Notes: generated by a model from the sequence alone, not told the origin. A stretch of DNA of 64,000 nt from Roseospira visakhapatnamensis (GCF_014197915.1 NZ_JACIGK010000005.1:1-64000); one strand, 5' to 3'; shown: positions 1 through 10,130, counted from the stretch's first letter. Made by a program: numbers and translations.

Positions 1-142
1 CATGCGGACCGACCTCCTAACGGTCAGTCCGTTGAATCATAAAATCGATCCCATGGGAATCCCTGGCGACTCAACCCGACCCCAGAGCACTCTAGTCGCG
101 TTGGTGTCTCCCATCCTGGCGGCCGGCGCCGTCCCCCAACGC

Positions 143-313
143 ATGCTACCTCTGATGATCTGTCTGATCGCATGGATCGGATTGGCGATCGCCATCACGG
201 TCCGCCGTATCAACCGCTATCGGGGCGGCCCCCGGTGGTTTCCCCCCTATGGCCAGGACCCGTTGCCCGAACCGGTCGGAACCGGCGCCCCCCGCGCGCC
301 CAGGCCCGACTAA
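143..313 (+). CDS. small membrane protein, hypothetical
   Basis: I do not recognise this 56-residue product. The start at 143 puts one hydrophobic segment (about residues 1-20) at the N-terminus, followed by a basic stretch (RRINRYR) and a Pro-rich tail, which suggests a single-pass membrane peptide with a cytoplasmic tail. The frame stays open upstream to position 2, so a longer 103-residue form is possible. No clear ribosome binding site precedes either start. It could also be a chance open frame in GC-rich DNA. Confidence 0.33.
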   Translation: MLPLMICLIAWIGLAIAITVRRINRYRGGPRWFPPYGQDPLPEPVGTGAPRAPRPD

Positions 314-376
314 CCGCGACCCTTGAGTGCCGGAAATCTGGAGGGTTCGGGAGGCTGTGCTTCTCGGACGGGTGGT

Positions 377-394
377 AGGGGGCAGGAGCCCCCT
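377..394 (-). terminator. GC hairpin downstream of tlyA
   Basis: A perfect inverted repeat (AGGGGGC, 4-nt AGGA loop, GCCCCCT) lies about 35 nt beyond the tlyA stop. There is no clear T run after it on the minus strand, so terminator function is only inferred from position and stem strength. Confidence 0.35.
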
Positions 395-427
395 GGTTGA
401 TGTTTCAGGAGGCCCGGAGCATTGGCA

Positions 428-1192
428 TCACCCGCCCGCGAATCGGCCGCCGATGAGGAATTCCTTGTTGCCCTCGGGGCCGGTGATGGGGCTGTCGGTG
501 ACGCCGAGCACGGTCCAGCCCGGCAGCCCCGCCAACCAGCCGGCAATGGTCTCGCGGACCTCGGCGTGCAGGGCCGGGTCGCGCACCACGCCGCCCTTGC
601 CGACGCGGTCCCGGCCGACCTCGAACTGCGGCTTGATCAGCGCCACCAGATGCCCGCCCGGCCGCAGCAACGCCAGGGCGGCCGGCAGCACGGTGCGCAG
701 GCCGATGAAGCTGGCGTCACAGACCACCAGGTCGACCGGTTCGGGCACCTGTTCGGCGGTGAGGTGGCGGGCGTTGGTGCGCTCCCGCACCACCACGCGG
801 TCGTCGACGCGCAGTTTGTGGGCCAGTTGCCCATAGCCCACGTCGACCGCGTAGACCCGCGCGGCACCGCGCGCCAGCAGCACGTCGGTGAAACCGCCGG
901 TGGAGGCGCCGACGTCCAGGGCCACGGCTCCCGCCGGGTCGATCCCGAAGGCATCCAACCCGGCCACCAGCTTCAGGCCGCCGCGCGAGACCCAGGGGTG
1001 ATCCTGGCCGCGCACCGCCAGCGCCACGTCGGGCGCCAGCCGCTGACCGGGCTTGTCCAGGCGGCGCTCTCCCGAGAACACCAGCCCGGCCATCACCAGC
1101 GCCTGGGCGCGCGCCCGGCTGTCGACCAGCCCCCGGTCCACGAGAAGCTGGTCCAGGCGCGGGCGCGTGGCCGGTCTCGGGGGCGGGCTCAG
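428..1192 (-). CDS. tlyA: TlyA-family RNA 2'-O-methyltransferase (CTG start likely)
   Basis: Predicted S4-domain plus FtsJ-like methyltransferase, 254 residues. In characterised family members (mycobacterial TlyA) the target is ribosomal RNA ribose. The S4 RNA-binding domain covers about residues 10-70 (RLDQLLVDRGLVDSR). The SAM site DVGASTGGFTD lies near residue 93, and the K-D-K-E tetrad typical of the fold can be placed at K74, D159, K187 and E191. No ATG, GTG or TTG lies in frame near the S4 domain. A CTG overlapping the TGA of the upstream methyltransferase (CTGA) gives a normal family length and N-terminus. The ATG at 1402 would add 70 residues that do not resemble the family and overlap the upstream gene by 214 nt. 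Confidence 0.85.
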   Translation of the reverse strand: MSPPPRPATRPRLDQLLVDRGLVDSRARAQALVMAGLVFSGERRLDKPGQRLAPDVALAVRGQDHPWVSRGGLKLVAGLDAFGIDPAGAVALDVGASTGGFTDVLLARGAARVYAVDVGYGQLAHKLRVDDRVVVRERTNARHLTAEQVPEPVDLVVCDASFIGLRTVLPAALALLRPGGHLVALIKPQFEVGRDRVGKGGVVRDPALHAEVRETIAGWLAGLPGWTVLGVTDSPITGPEGNKEFLIGGRFAGG

Positions 1193-2094
1193 GGCGCGTC
1201 GCCGGCCAGGCGGACGATGACGCCGAGGTCGTGGGACTCGGGTGTCAGGGGCGCGCCGGCCAGATCGCCGTGCAGGTCCTCGACCACGAAACCGGCGGCC
1301 GCCAGTTCGGCCGTCAGCGTCTCCACGGTGAAGTGCTGCAGCCAGTTGTACACCCGCCAGACACGCCCATCGGCCTCGACAATCGTATAGCGCTCCAGGC
1401 ACAGGCTCTCGGCGTCATACAGGAAGGTCTCCTGCAGGCCCAGGTAGTCCCCGGGCGACCAGAAGCCGTCCATCAGCCGCCGCGCGGCGAAGGTCCCGGG
1501 GCGAAGTGTCTCGAAGCGGGCGCGGGTGAAGACGTCGAACGCCACGCGCCCGCCGGGCTTCAGATGGCGCCGCCAGACGTCATACAGGCGCCGGCGCTTC
1601 TCCGGCGACAGGGGGCAGAGATCGCCGTAGATCAGGGTGATGGCGTCGAAGCGCTCGGCCGCGTCGAAGGCCAGGTAGTCGGCCTCATGATAGGTGATGG
1701 CCAGGCCCGCCGCCTCCGCCTGGGTCCGGGCATGGGCCAGGGAGCGCGGCGAGAAGTCCAGCCCGGTGACCGTGGCGCCGGATTGGGCTGCGAAACGCTG
1801 GGTGTACAGACCGGGGCCACAGCCGAAGTCGCACAGGTGCCGGCCCGGCCCCAGGTCCAGGCGCTCGGCCAGCCATGCCACGGTGGCCTCGATCACGGGC
1901 AGGGTGCGCGACGCCTGCGGCGCCTCCGGGTTCAGGTGATAGGTCAGCATCTGTGCCGAGAGATGCGGGTCGACCCACAGGGTTTTTACTGTATCGGCGC
2001 CGAACGGTGACGGGCGCTGGCCCAGGTCGGACAGGGCATCCGTCAGCACGTCCAGCAGGGCGGGATCGCGGTCGGTCGCGGTGGCGGTGGTCAT
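1189..2094 (-). CDS. class I SAM-dependent methyltransferase
   Basis: A 301-residue predicted methyltransferase of unknown substrate. The Rossmann SAM-binding motif CDFGCGPGLY sits near residue 105, followed by the motif II acidic residue in VTGLDFSP and the post-I EADYL segment. The C-terminal half (WLQHFTVETLTAELAAAGF) resembles small-molecule methyltransferases of the UbiE/COQ5-like superfamily. I chose the ATG at 2094, with an AGG about 10 nt upstream; the in-frame ATG at 2178 adds a non-conserved basic leader. Its stop overlaps the proposed CTG start of tlyA, which suggests translational coupling. The gene is separated from fumarase by a double-hairpin repeat. Confidence 0.8.
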   Translation of the reverse strand: MTTATATDRDPALLDVLTDALSDLGQRPSPFGADTVKTLWVDPHLSAQMLTYHLNPEAPQASRTLPVIEATVAWLAERLDLGPGRHLCDFGCGPGLYTQRFAAQSGATVTGLDFSPRSLAHARTQAEAAGLAITYHEADYLAFDAAERFDAITLIYGDLCPLSPEKRRRLYDVWRRHLKPGGRVAFDVFTRARFETLRPGTFAARRLMDGFWSPGDYLGLQETFLYDAESLCLERYTIVEADGRVWRVYNWLQHFTVETLTAELAAAGFVVEDLHGDLAGAPLTPESHDLGVIVRLAGDAP

Positions 2095-2210
2095 GGCTTG
2101 GACCTGATGGTGATGAGCGGGGCGGCCCTTCTTCCACCGCACGCGCGCGGCGTCCATGACACATGTCAAGGACACCACGCACGGCCGAAAAACGTGCGCG
2201 CGGCGGTTCT

Positions 2211-2294
2211 TATACCAGCGGCGGATGAGTGTGACTCATCCGCCGAGCGGCACCGGCCACGGACTGCAACGGTCATTCTCAATGACCGTTGGTA

Positions 2295-2297
<3 letters not shown>
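2211..2297. repeat. double-hairpin intergenic repeat, copy A
   Basis: Two perfect hairpins stand in tandem. The first (2219-2245) has 12-bp arms CGGCGGATGAGT/ACTCATCCGCCG around GTG; the second (2267-2291) has 11-bp arms CAACGGTCATT/AATGACCGTTG around CTC. The linker contains CCGGCCACGGACTG (2253-2266). Short outer inverted repeats (ATACCA at 2212, TGGTAT at 2290) flank the pair, and the right one overlaps the fumarase stop codon. The same layout and linker recur at 54820-54892. It may terminate fumarase transcription or be a REP-like element. Confidence 0.75.
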
Positions 2298-3905
<1,608 letters not shown>

Positions 3906-4097
3906 GGTGGTCTCCGGGGCTGCGACGATCACGAGGAACGATCGGGGGGGGGACGGTCACGAAAGGCGATCGGTCCGGATGATCGGTCGGGGCGATCGAC
4001 GCGGATGGGGGTGGTTGACGAGGGGGCACCGCGCCGCCCCGGGGGATTGGGTCCGGCGTGGAGCAAGGCACGGCCATCCCCCTCGGGGACGGCGGAC

Positions 4098-4637
4098 TTA
4101 CTGTTTCTTGCGGAAGGCGTCGAGGGCGATCACCTTGGCGCCGTCCTCGCCGGAGTCGGCCCCCGGGCGCGTGTCCGCGCCATGGTCCTCGTTGCCCTCG
4201 CCGCCGCCGACCAGCATGTCCCAGTCGGCGGGGACATCCTCGTCCATGTCCTCCCCGTCGCCGTCCATGGTCATCTCGGTCTGGAACTGCAGGCCGAAGC
4301 TGGCATGGGGGTCGGCGAAGGCGGTCACGGCGGCGAACGGAACCCGCAGGCGCTCGCGCTTGCGGTTGAAGCTGAGGGTCACCTCCAGGGCCTCCTCGAA
4401 CACCTGCAGGTCCCAGAACTGGTTCTGGAGCACGATGGTCATGTCCTGGGGGTGCTGGGCACGCAACCGGTCGGGCATCACCACGCCGGAGCGGGTGGTG
4501 TCGAAGGTGATATAGAAATGGTGCTCCCCAGGCAGGCCGCCCTGGGTCTCCACCACTCTCAGCGCGTCACGCAACACCCCGCGCAGGGCATTTTCGACCA
4601 TGCGATCGTAATGAAAGGTGGTGACGTCGTCGTTCAC
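4098..4637 (-). CDS. sspB: SspB-family ClpXP adaptor
   Basis: A 179-residue adaptor expected to bind ssrA-tagged proteins and deliver them to ClpXP. It starts at a GTG (4637), with AGGACC just upstream, and begins DDVTTFHYDRMVENALRGVL, typical of alphaproteobacterial SspB. The substrate-binding beta fold covers about residues 1-115 (HHFYITFDT, MTIVLQNQFWDL). An acidic low-complexity linker (DGDGEDMDEDVP) leads to a short C-terminal tail VIALDAFRKKQ, which corresponds to the ClpX-binding tail. It lies about 300 nt from the tmRNA gene on the same strand, so tag source and tag adaptor are neighbours. Confidence 0.9.
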   Translation of the reverse strand: MNDDVTTFHYDRMVENALRGVLRDALRVVETQGGLPGEHHFYITFDTTRSGVVMPDRLRAQHPQDMTIVLQNQFWDLQVFEEALEVTLSFNRKRERLRVPFAAVTAFADPHASFGLQFQTEMTMDGDGEDMDEDVPADWDMLVGGGEGNEDHGADTRPGADSGEDGAKVIALDAFRKKQ

Positions 4638-4926
4638 GGTCCTGGTCCCGTTTGCCGGAGAAAAGCACGGCCGCCGCCGGGTCCGGCGCGATCCGACCCC
4701 GACCCAGACTAGCAATATCGCGCGCCGTGGGAAACACCGTGCTGTCGAGGCCGGCACGGAAGATACCCCGCCGTCGCGCCGACGGTAGTGGTGTGACACG
4801 GGTTGGACGCAGGGTGGGGCGGCCTGATGCCGGCTTGGTTGGGTCAGCCCATATCATGCACCAATATCGCGAGTCGCGTTAGGCGCGTCGGTGGGCGGGA
4901 TCGGCGGAGGATGGGGGGCTTCTGTT

Positions 4927-4950
4927 GGCGGGTGCCCCCCGAACCCCGCC
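4927..4950 (-). terminator. hairpin at the ssrA 3' end
   Basis: Inverted repeat GGCGGG/CCCGCC with a 12-nt C-rich loop lies just past the coding piece of the tmRNA on the minus strand. There is no T run. It could mark the end of the primary transcript or belong to the RNA fold. Confidence 0.35.
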
Positions 4951-5250
4951 CGAGTCTGCTAAGAACCCGGGACTTTAGAGTCGGTCACCAGCACCGCATT
5001 ACGCAGCGACGGCTTCCGGAGCATAGTTGTCGTTGGCAACTATTGCATATGGCCCGATGACGGTGGTGCCATGCCGAACGCAACCTGTCTCTTTACCACG
5101 CGTGTCGAACCTGGTTCGCCCCCGTGAGACCCCGCGCGCCGTTGATCCAGACGACGGCGGAGCCCGAAGTGGTGGAGGCGCCGGGTACTGCCCCCGGGTC
5201 CACGACGCTTATTCCAGGCAGGGTTTAGCGTCATAGCCGGCGAACCGGCG
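4951..5250 (-). ncRNA. ssrA: two-piece (circularly permuted) tmRNA
   Basis: Reading the minus strand, the acceptor piece comes first and ends in GCGCCTCCACCA (CCA end at 5170). A spacer of about 46 nt follows. The coding piece then begins with GGGGGCGAACCAGGTTCGAC (5' end at about 5123), whose first seven bases pair with CGCCTCC of the acceptor end (one G-U). The tag reading frame at 5002-5037 encodes ANDNYAPEAVAA, followed by TAA at 4999-5001. This acceptor-before-coding order is the permuted form established for Caulobacter and other alphaproteobacteria. Outer ends are approximate: the 5' end is set from the promoter, the 3' end from the terminal hairpin. It rescues stalled ribosomes; the tagged products would be ClpXP substrates. 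Confidence 0.95.
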
Positions 5251-5256
5251 GATCCA

Positions 5257-5285
5257 AATATAGAGTGTGCGGCGACCGCATGCAA
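5257..5285 (-). promoter_or_regulatory. sigma-70-type promoter of ssrA
   Basis: On the minus strand, TTGCAT (5280-5285) and TATATT (5257-5262) are separated by exactly 17 nt. The predicted start at about 5250 falls at a small GCCGG/CCGGC hairpin (5236-5249) that opens the acceptor piece. This is the best vegetative promoter match in the window. Confidence 0.8.
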
Positions 5286-5319
5286 AGGGGATCGCACGGA
5301 CGTCGCGCGAGACGCTGCC

Positions 5320-6141
5320 CTACTCGGGGCCAAGGGCCGGCACCACCACCCGGGCCAGGGTCAGCACGTCCACCGTCAGGGCGCCGGCGCGGCGCAGCAC
5401 GCGGGCGCATTCCTCCACCGTGGCGCCGGTGGTCAGCACGTCATCGACCAGCAGCACCCGCCGCCCAGCCACCCGCGCCGGGTCGGGCACACGAAAGGCC
5501 CCCCGCACGTTGGCGACGCGGCCCGGCCGTCCAAGCCCTCCCTGGGAGGGCGTCGCCCGCCGCCGTGCCAGCGCCAGCGGATCCCAGGGACGGCCGCTAC
5601 GCCGGGCCAGCGCCCGCGCCAGCAAGGCGGCCTGGTTGTAGCGGCGCCGCCACAGCCGCCAGCGATGCAGCGGCACCGGCACGATCAGGTCCGTGCTGGC
5701 CAGCAGCGGCGCGCCCGCCCGCGCCATCCAGGCGGCCAGGGGGCGGGCGGCGTCGGTGCGATCGCCATGCTTGAAGGCCAGCACCAGGGCGCGGCTGTGA
5801 TCGTCGTAGACCAGCACCGCGCGGGACCGGTTGTAGGCGGGGGGACGGCGCCGGCAGGACCGGCAGATGACGGCATCGCCGCCGACCGCACCGCCGATCG
5901 CGCCACCGGTCTCGCCAGGGTCCCCCAGCGCGTCGGCGAACGGCGTGCCGCAGCGGTCGCACAGGGGCGCGGTGATGAAGGCGGCGGCGGCGAAGCAGGC
6001 CCCGCACAACGCCCCCGGCTCGGCCACCAGGTCGCCGCAGTTCAGGCAGCGGGGCGGCAGCACCAGATCCAGCAACGACCGCAGGACCCGTTGCCCGGCG
6101 CCGGGCGGGCCGGTCGCGGAGCGGGGCCGGGCGTCGTCCAT
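5320..6141 (-). CDS. comF: ComF-family phosphoribosyltransferase-like protein
   Basis: A 273-residue ComF homologue. Four CxxC pairs near the N-terminus (CLNC, CGAC, CDRC, CRSC) suggest a zinc ribbon. The C-terminal PRTase-fold domain shows PLHRWRLWRRRYNQ and the PRPP-loop motif VLLVDDVLTTGATVEEC. In naturally competent bacteria ComF supports uptake of single-stranded DNA; elsewhere its role is unsettled. A Gly/Ala-rich insert (GGAIGGAVGG) separates the zinc ribbons. It is upstream of ssrA on the same strand, but ssrA has its own promoter in the gap. Confidence 0.9.
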   Translation of the reverse strand: MDDARPRSATGPPGAGQRVLRSLLDLVLPPRCLNCGDLVAEPGALCGACFAAAAFITAPLCDRCGTPFADALGDPGETGGAIGGAVGGDAVICRSCRRRPPAYNRSRAVLVYDDHSRALVLAFKHGDRTDAARPLAAWMARAGAPLLASTDLIVPVPLHRWRLWRRRYNQAALLARALARRSGRPWDPLALARRRATPSQGGLGRPGRVANVRGAFRVPDPARVAGRRVLLVDDVLTTGATVEECARVLRRAGALTVDVLTLARVVVPALGPE

Positions 6142-6155
6142 GACGCGGCGCGGAC

Positions 6156-7754
6156 TCAGAGGCCCATCACCGCGCCGTCGCCGCGCGGATCGACGGCCCC
6201 GGCCACGGATCCCTCGGGATGGCGCGTCACCGCGCCCAGGTGCCCCATGATGTCGTCAAGGGCCGGCCGCCGCGTGAGCCGATGACCGAGACGCTCCAGG
6301 TCGGCGGCCAGGGCGGGGTCGAGGCGATCCTCGATCAGCACCTGAAGGTCGGTCTCCGGACCCGGCCGCCAGCGCGGCGCCGCCAGCGCCGCCGCCAGGT
6401 CCTGGCCGAACAGGACATGGCGGGTGAACAGCAGGGCTTGCAGCATCGGCAGGGCCGCGCCGCCCGTACCGCCGAACACCATCATGCGGCCGTCGCGCAG
6501 CCGGGCCACCGGCGCGGTCAGGCCATGGGGCGGCTTGCGGCCCGGCAGCAGCACGTTGGGCAAGGTGGGGTCGAGCTGGAAGGCGCGCGCCTGATTGGTC
6601 CACAGCAGGCCGGTTTCGGGCAACAGCACGCCGGCGCCGAACGGCTCGTGCAGGGTCTGCGCCAGCCCGGCGGTGCGTCCGGCGGCATCGATGCAGCCGA
6701 TCCATGCCCCGTGTCCGCCGCCATGCGCCATCCTCGGCCCCGGCCTCGCGCGCTGGCGGTCGAGGGCGGCGGCGCTCTGGTCCAGCATGGTGTCGCTGAG
6801 ATAGGTGGTGGGATGCACCGCCATGTAGCGCGGATCGCTGAGGTGCCGGTCGCGCACGGCGGCGGCCGCCCGCATGGCCTGGATCAGGCCGTGCGCGTGG
6901 TCAAGCCCGTCGGCGCCCGTGGGGTGCAGCCGTTCGGCCATGCCCAGGACCATCTGCGCGATCAGCCCCTGGGTGGGCGGGGGGCCGTCGTGGATCGTGG
7001 CGGAGGGGGTCTTCAGGGTCAGCGGCCGGCGGCGCACGGAGCGATGCGCGGCCAGATCGTCGGACACCAGCGGGCTGCCGAGGGCCTTCAGATCGGCGCT
7101 GATGGCCCGGCCGACGCCACCGCGATAGAAGTCGTCGAGGCCGGCGGCCGCGAGCGCCCGCAGGGTCTGTCCCAGCGCCGGGTTGGACAGGGGGTATCCA
7201 GGCGCCGGCGGCGCGCCGTCATCCAGCAGCAGGGACGCCAGCGGCGTGACCGCCAGGTCGCCGGCCGACCGGGTTACGGCGCGGGCCAGGCCGTCCGGCA
7301 TGGGATGGCCGGCCTCGGCCCGGTGAATGGCGTCCTCCAACAGGCGGGCCAGCGGCAGGCGCCCTTCCCAATGGCGGGCGCCCACCTCCAGCGCCGTCTG
7401 CCAGCCGGCCACGGCGCCGGGCACGGTGGCCACCGCCCGTCCGCCATGGCGTGGTGGCCGGGTCAGGCCCTGGCGGCGGTCGTCATCGGCGGTGACCGCC
7501 CGCCCGGTGACGCCGGTGGCGTCGATGGCCAGCGGTGGCCGGCCCGGCCGCGCCAGCAGCCAGAGCCCGTCCCCGGCCAGCCCGCACAGGTGCGGGCAGA
7601 CCACGGCCGACACGGCGGCGGCGGCGACAACGGCCTCAATGGCGTTGCCGCCCTCCCGCAGCACCTCCAGGCCAGCCCGCGCCGCCAGGGAAGTCGGTGC
7701 GACGATCATGGCCCGCTCGGCTTGGACGGTGGTCGGCATGGGGGCACAATCCAT
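6156..7754 (-). CDS. gamma-glutamyltransferase-like protein lacking the nucleophile
   Basis: A 532-residue homologue of gamma-glutamyltransferases (Ntn hydrolases that self-cleave). The N-terminal family pattern is clear (AARAGLEVLREGGNAIEAV), as is the small-subunit region QTLHEPFGAGVLLPETGLLWTNQ and GGTGGAALPMLQALL. Where active enzymes carry the Thr-Thr-His motif that starts the small subunit, this protein reads GGHGAWIGCID, with no Thr to act as nucleophile. Self-processing and catalysis by the known mechanism therefore look impossible. There is no signal peptide. Starts at 7754 or 7739 are equally possible, as neither has a good ribosome binding site. It is divergent from the phosphoribosyltransferase gene. 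Confidence 0.82.
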   Translation of the reverse strand: MDCAPMPTTVQAERAMIVAPTSLAARAGLEVLREGGNAIEAVVAAAAVSAVVCPHLCGLAGDGLWLLARPGRPPLAIDATGVTGRAVTADDDRRQGLTRPPRHGGRAVATVPGAVAGWQTALEVGARHWEGRLPLARLLEDAIHRAEAGHPMPDGLARAVTRSAGDLAVTPLASLLLDDGAPPAPGYPLSNPALGQTLRALAAAGLDDFYRGGVGRAISADLKALGSPLVSDDLAAHRSVRRRPLTLKTPSATIHDGPPPTQGLIAQMVLGMAERLHPTGADGLDHAHGLIQAMRAAAAVRDRHLSDPRYMAVHPTTYLSDTMLDQSAAALDRQRARPGPRMAHGGGHGAWIGCIDAAGRTAGLAQTLHEPFGAGVLLPETGLLWTNQARAFQLDPTLPNVLLPGRKPPHGLTAPVARLRDGRMMVFGGTGGAALPMLQALLFTRHVLFGQDLAAALAAPRWRPGPETDLQVLIEDRLDPALAADLERLGHRLTRRPALDDIMGHLGAVTRHPEGSVAGAVDPRGDGAVMGL

Positions 7755-8028
7755 CGGTTGGTGGCGCGCCAGGGGGGCGAGTGTCGTCCCGGGAGTCCGG
7801 GCTCCTCCTGTATGGGCCAGGTGCCCCCCGGGCGTCCAGCCCCCGCGGCGCGGAAACGGTCGCCTTGATGGTATGCCGGGGTGCGAAACGCCGACTCCGA
7901 TCAAAGGAATGCGTCCCGGCGCCGAAGGGCCGCCTGGGTTCCGGTCCCCGTCTTGCCCGTCCCCGCCGGGAGGGGTATTGACAAGGCCCGCAATGGCGCC
8001 TCGTCGCGCAGCCATGGAGTCCCGGGCC

Positions 8029-8547
8029 ATGCCTCGGAAGGATTACACCCACAGCGTCTACATGCCCATTCCATGGGAAATCTTCCATCGCGACACGCGA
8101 ATGTTGGCGCACCGCATCCTGGCCACCAAAGTGGTGTACAAGGGCATTATCGCCATTGCCCGGGGCGGCCTGATCCCCGCCTGCATCATCGCCCGGGAAC
8201 TGGACATCCGCACGGTGGAGGCGGTGAGCATCGCCAGCTATGACGATCGCAGCCAGGGGACGCCGCGCATGCTCAAGGGCGTGGACGCCGATCTGGTGGG
8301 CGACGGCGCGGGCTGGCTGGTGATCGACGACCTGGTGGACTCCGGCGTGACGGCCAGCGTGGTCCGCGACCTGCTGCCGGCCGCCACCATCGCCACCGTC
8401 TATGCCAGGGTCGAGGGCCAGAACACCGTGGACCTGTTCGCGGTGCCCGTGAACAGCGAGGTCTGGCTGTTGTTCCCCTGGGACGCCGAACTGTCGCCCA
8501 ACGAGCCGCTGGCGCGCCTGCGCTCCCCGGCTGGCGAGGCGGACTGA
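8029..8547 (+). CDS. gpt: xanthine/guanine phosphoribosyltransferase
   Basis: A 172-residue type I PRTase for purine salvage. The N-terminus (YIPIPWEIFHRDTRMLAHRI-like) and GIIAIARGGLIPACIIARELD match bacterial Gpt. The PRPP-binding loop is LVIDDLVDSGVTA. The start at 8029 has GGAG 9 nt upstream; an in-frame ATG at 8014 has none. A TTGACA at 7978-7983 may be its -35 box, though no good -10 follows. It converts guanine, xanthine and possibly hypoxanthine to nucleotides in the cytosol. Confidence 0.92.
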   Translation: MPRKDYTHSVYMPIPWEIFHRDTRMLAHRILATKVVYKGIIAIARGGLIPACIIARELDIRTVEAVSIASYDDRSQGTPRMLKGVDADLVGDGAGWLVIDDLVDSGVTASVVRDLLPAATIATVYARVEGQNTVDLFAVPVNSEVWLLFPWDAELSPNEPLARLRSPAGEAD

Positions 8548-8683
8548 TCCCGGGCGGTCACCGGCGGGCGACCGGCGCCGAACCACCGGGCATGGCACGC
8601 CGGCGGGGGACGCCCCATATGCTGCGGATCGCGCGCGTCCGGCCGGCCCGGGCGCGGGCCTACCCCACTCCGGAGTCTGGATC

Positions 8684-9973
8684 ATGCCCCCCGTCGCCCC
8701 ACCTCCCGTGTCTCCGACGCACGGCGCCCCGCCCCAACCGCTGTCCGACGCCGCCGGTCTGGGGGGACTCGCCAGGGTGCCTCGGGAACCTCTTGGATGG
8801 CGTGACAACCTGGTGGTGGACTGGCTGCTCCAGGACGGCTGGCGCATGGGCACGCCCGAGGCGCTGCTGGCGGGACTGGGGGCGGCGCTCTGCGGCCTGG
8901 GTGTCCCGGCGGACCGCATCAACCTGGCCATGCGCGTCCTGCACCCGCAGGTCTTCAGCCTGGCCTTCCTGTGGCACCCGGGCCTGCCCGTGGAGCGGCG
9001 GGAGGGGCCCTACTCCCTGCTGGACAGCGACGTCTTCCTGCTCAGCCCATTCAACGACCTTCTGAACGACGGCGCCAGCGCCATCCGCCGCCGGCTGACG
9101 GGACCGGCGGGGTCGCTGGACTACCCGATCCTGGAAGACCTGGCGGCCGAGGGCTTCACCGACTACGTCGCCTTGGCGCTCCCCTTCGGCGACGGCCGGC
9201 ACAGCGCCATCACCTTCGCCACCCGGACCGACGGCGGCTTCGCCGTCCCCCAACTCGCGGTGATTGACGACGCCTTGCCGGTGCTGGCGCGCATGGTGGA
9301 AATCCAGGCGCTGCGGCACACCTCTCTCACCCTGCTGGAAACCTACCTGGGGCGGCAGACCGGGGCGCGGGTGCTGGACGGCAAGGTGCGCCGGGGCGAC
9401 GGCGAGGTGCTGCACGCGGTGCTCTGGTTCTCGGACCTGCGCGGGTCCACGCCCTTGGCCGAGAGCATGGATGCGCGCTGTTTCCTGGAAACGCTGAACG
9501 GCTACTTCGAAGCCATGGCCGGCGCCGTCCTCGATCATGGCGGCGAGGTGCTGCGCTACATCGGCGACGCGGCACTGGCCATCTTCCCCTTCGTCCCAGA
9601 CGACACCGACGCCACCGATCCGGCACCGCCGCGCGCGGCCCTGGCCGCCGCCCTCGACGCCCGGACGCGCATGGCCGACCTGAACACCCGCCGCCGGGAA
9701 GCGGGCCTGCCCTGCCTCAACCATGGCGTCGGCCTGCACGTCGGACGGGTCACCTACGGCAACATCGGCGTGCCGGCGCGTCTGGAGTTCACCGTCATCG
9801 GCGCCGCCGCCAACGCCGCCGCCCGGGTGGAGGGGCTGTGCAAGACCCTGGACGAGACCATCGTGGTATCCGACGCCTTCGCCCGTCGCCACCCCGGCCC
9901 CTGGCGGGATCTGGGGCGGCACGACCTGCGCGGACTAGACGGCGCCTTCTCGGTGTTCGCCCCGGAGATGTAG
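8684..9973 (+). CDS. class III adenylate/guanylate cyclase
   Basis: A 429-residue soluble protein with a roughly 220-residue N-terminal regulatory region (unrecognised, no membrane segment) and a C-terminal class III cyclase domain. The two metal-binding Asp are in FSDLRGST and [10 protein letters not shown]; the transition-state Asn/Arg are in [10 protein letters not shown]. The position normally held by the base-selecting Lys (VLKxIGD) reads Arg (VLRYIGD), and the second selector segment reads LEFTVIG, with Glu where Asp or Thr is usual. Base preference is therefore uncertain. The architecture resembles the soluble cyclases common in rhizobia. Its stop is 19 nt ahead of a short palindrome and the biotin transport genes. 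Confidence 0.88.
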   Translation: MPPVAPPPVSPTHGAPPQPLSDAAGLGGLARVPREPLGWRDNLVVDWLLQDGWRMGTPEALLAGLGAALCGLGVPADRINLAMRVLHPQVFSLAFLWHPGLPVERREGPYSLLDSDVFLLSPFNDLLNDGASAIRRRLTGPAGSLDYPILEDLAAEGFTDYVALALPFGDGRHSAITFATRTDGGFAVPQLAVIDDALPVLARMVEIQALRHTSLTLLETYLGRQTGARVLDGKVRRGDGEVLHAVLWFSDLRGSTPLAESMDARCFLETLNGYFEAMAGAVLDHGGEVLRYIGDAALAIFPFVPDDTDATDPAPPRAALAAALDARTRMADLNTRRREAGLPCLNHGVGLHVGRVTYGNIGVPARLEFTVIGAAANAAARVEGLCKTLDETIVVSDAFARRHPGPWRDLGRHDLRGLDGAFSVFAPEM

Positions 9974-9980
9974 TACAAGC

Positions 9981-9992
9981 GGTCCATGGACC
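9981..9992. promoter_or_regulatory. 12-bp palindrome upstream of bioMN
   Basis: GGTCCATGGACC is a perfect 12-bp palindrome between the cyclase gene and bioM. It could be an operator, but no promoter boxes are clear around it, and palindromes of this size occur by chance. Confidence 0.25.
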
Positions 9993-10130
9993 ATGACCCC
10001 CGACGTCCGTGACCGGCCCACACCCCCTCCCGTTCCTGGATGCCGAATGTCCCTCTCCAAGCCGGTCATGCGCCGTGAGCGCCACGCGCCGCGCGACACC
10101 ACTGGAAGCCCGCCGACACCGACGGATGGC

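Noticed and set aside
428-1402. ATG at 1402 as the tlyA start
   Set aside because: It would add 70 residues unlike the family and overlap the upstream methyltransferase gene by more than 200 nt; the CTG at 1192 fits better.
3944-3952. Run of nine G upstream of fumarase as a phase-variation tract
   Set aside because: It lies outside any promoter that I can define, and short G runs are common at this GC content.
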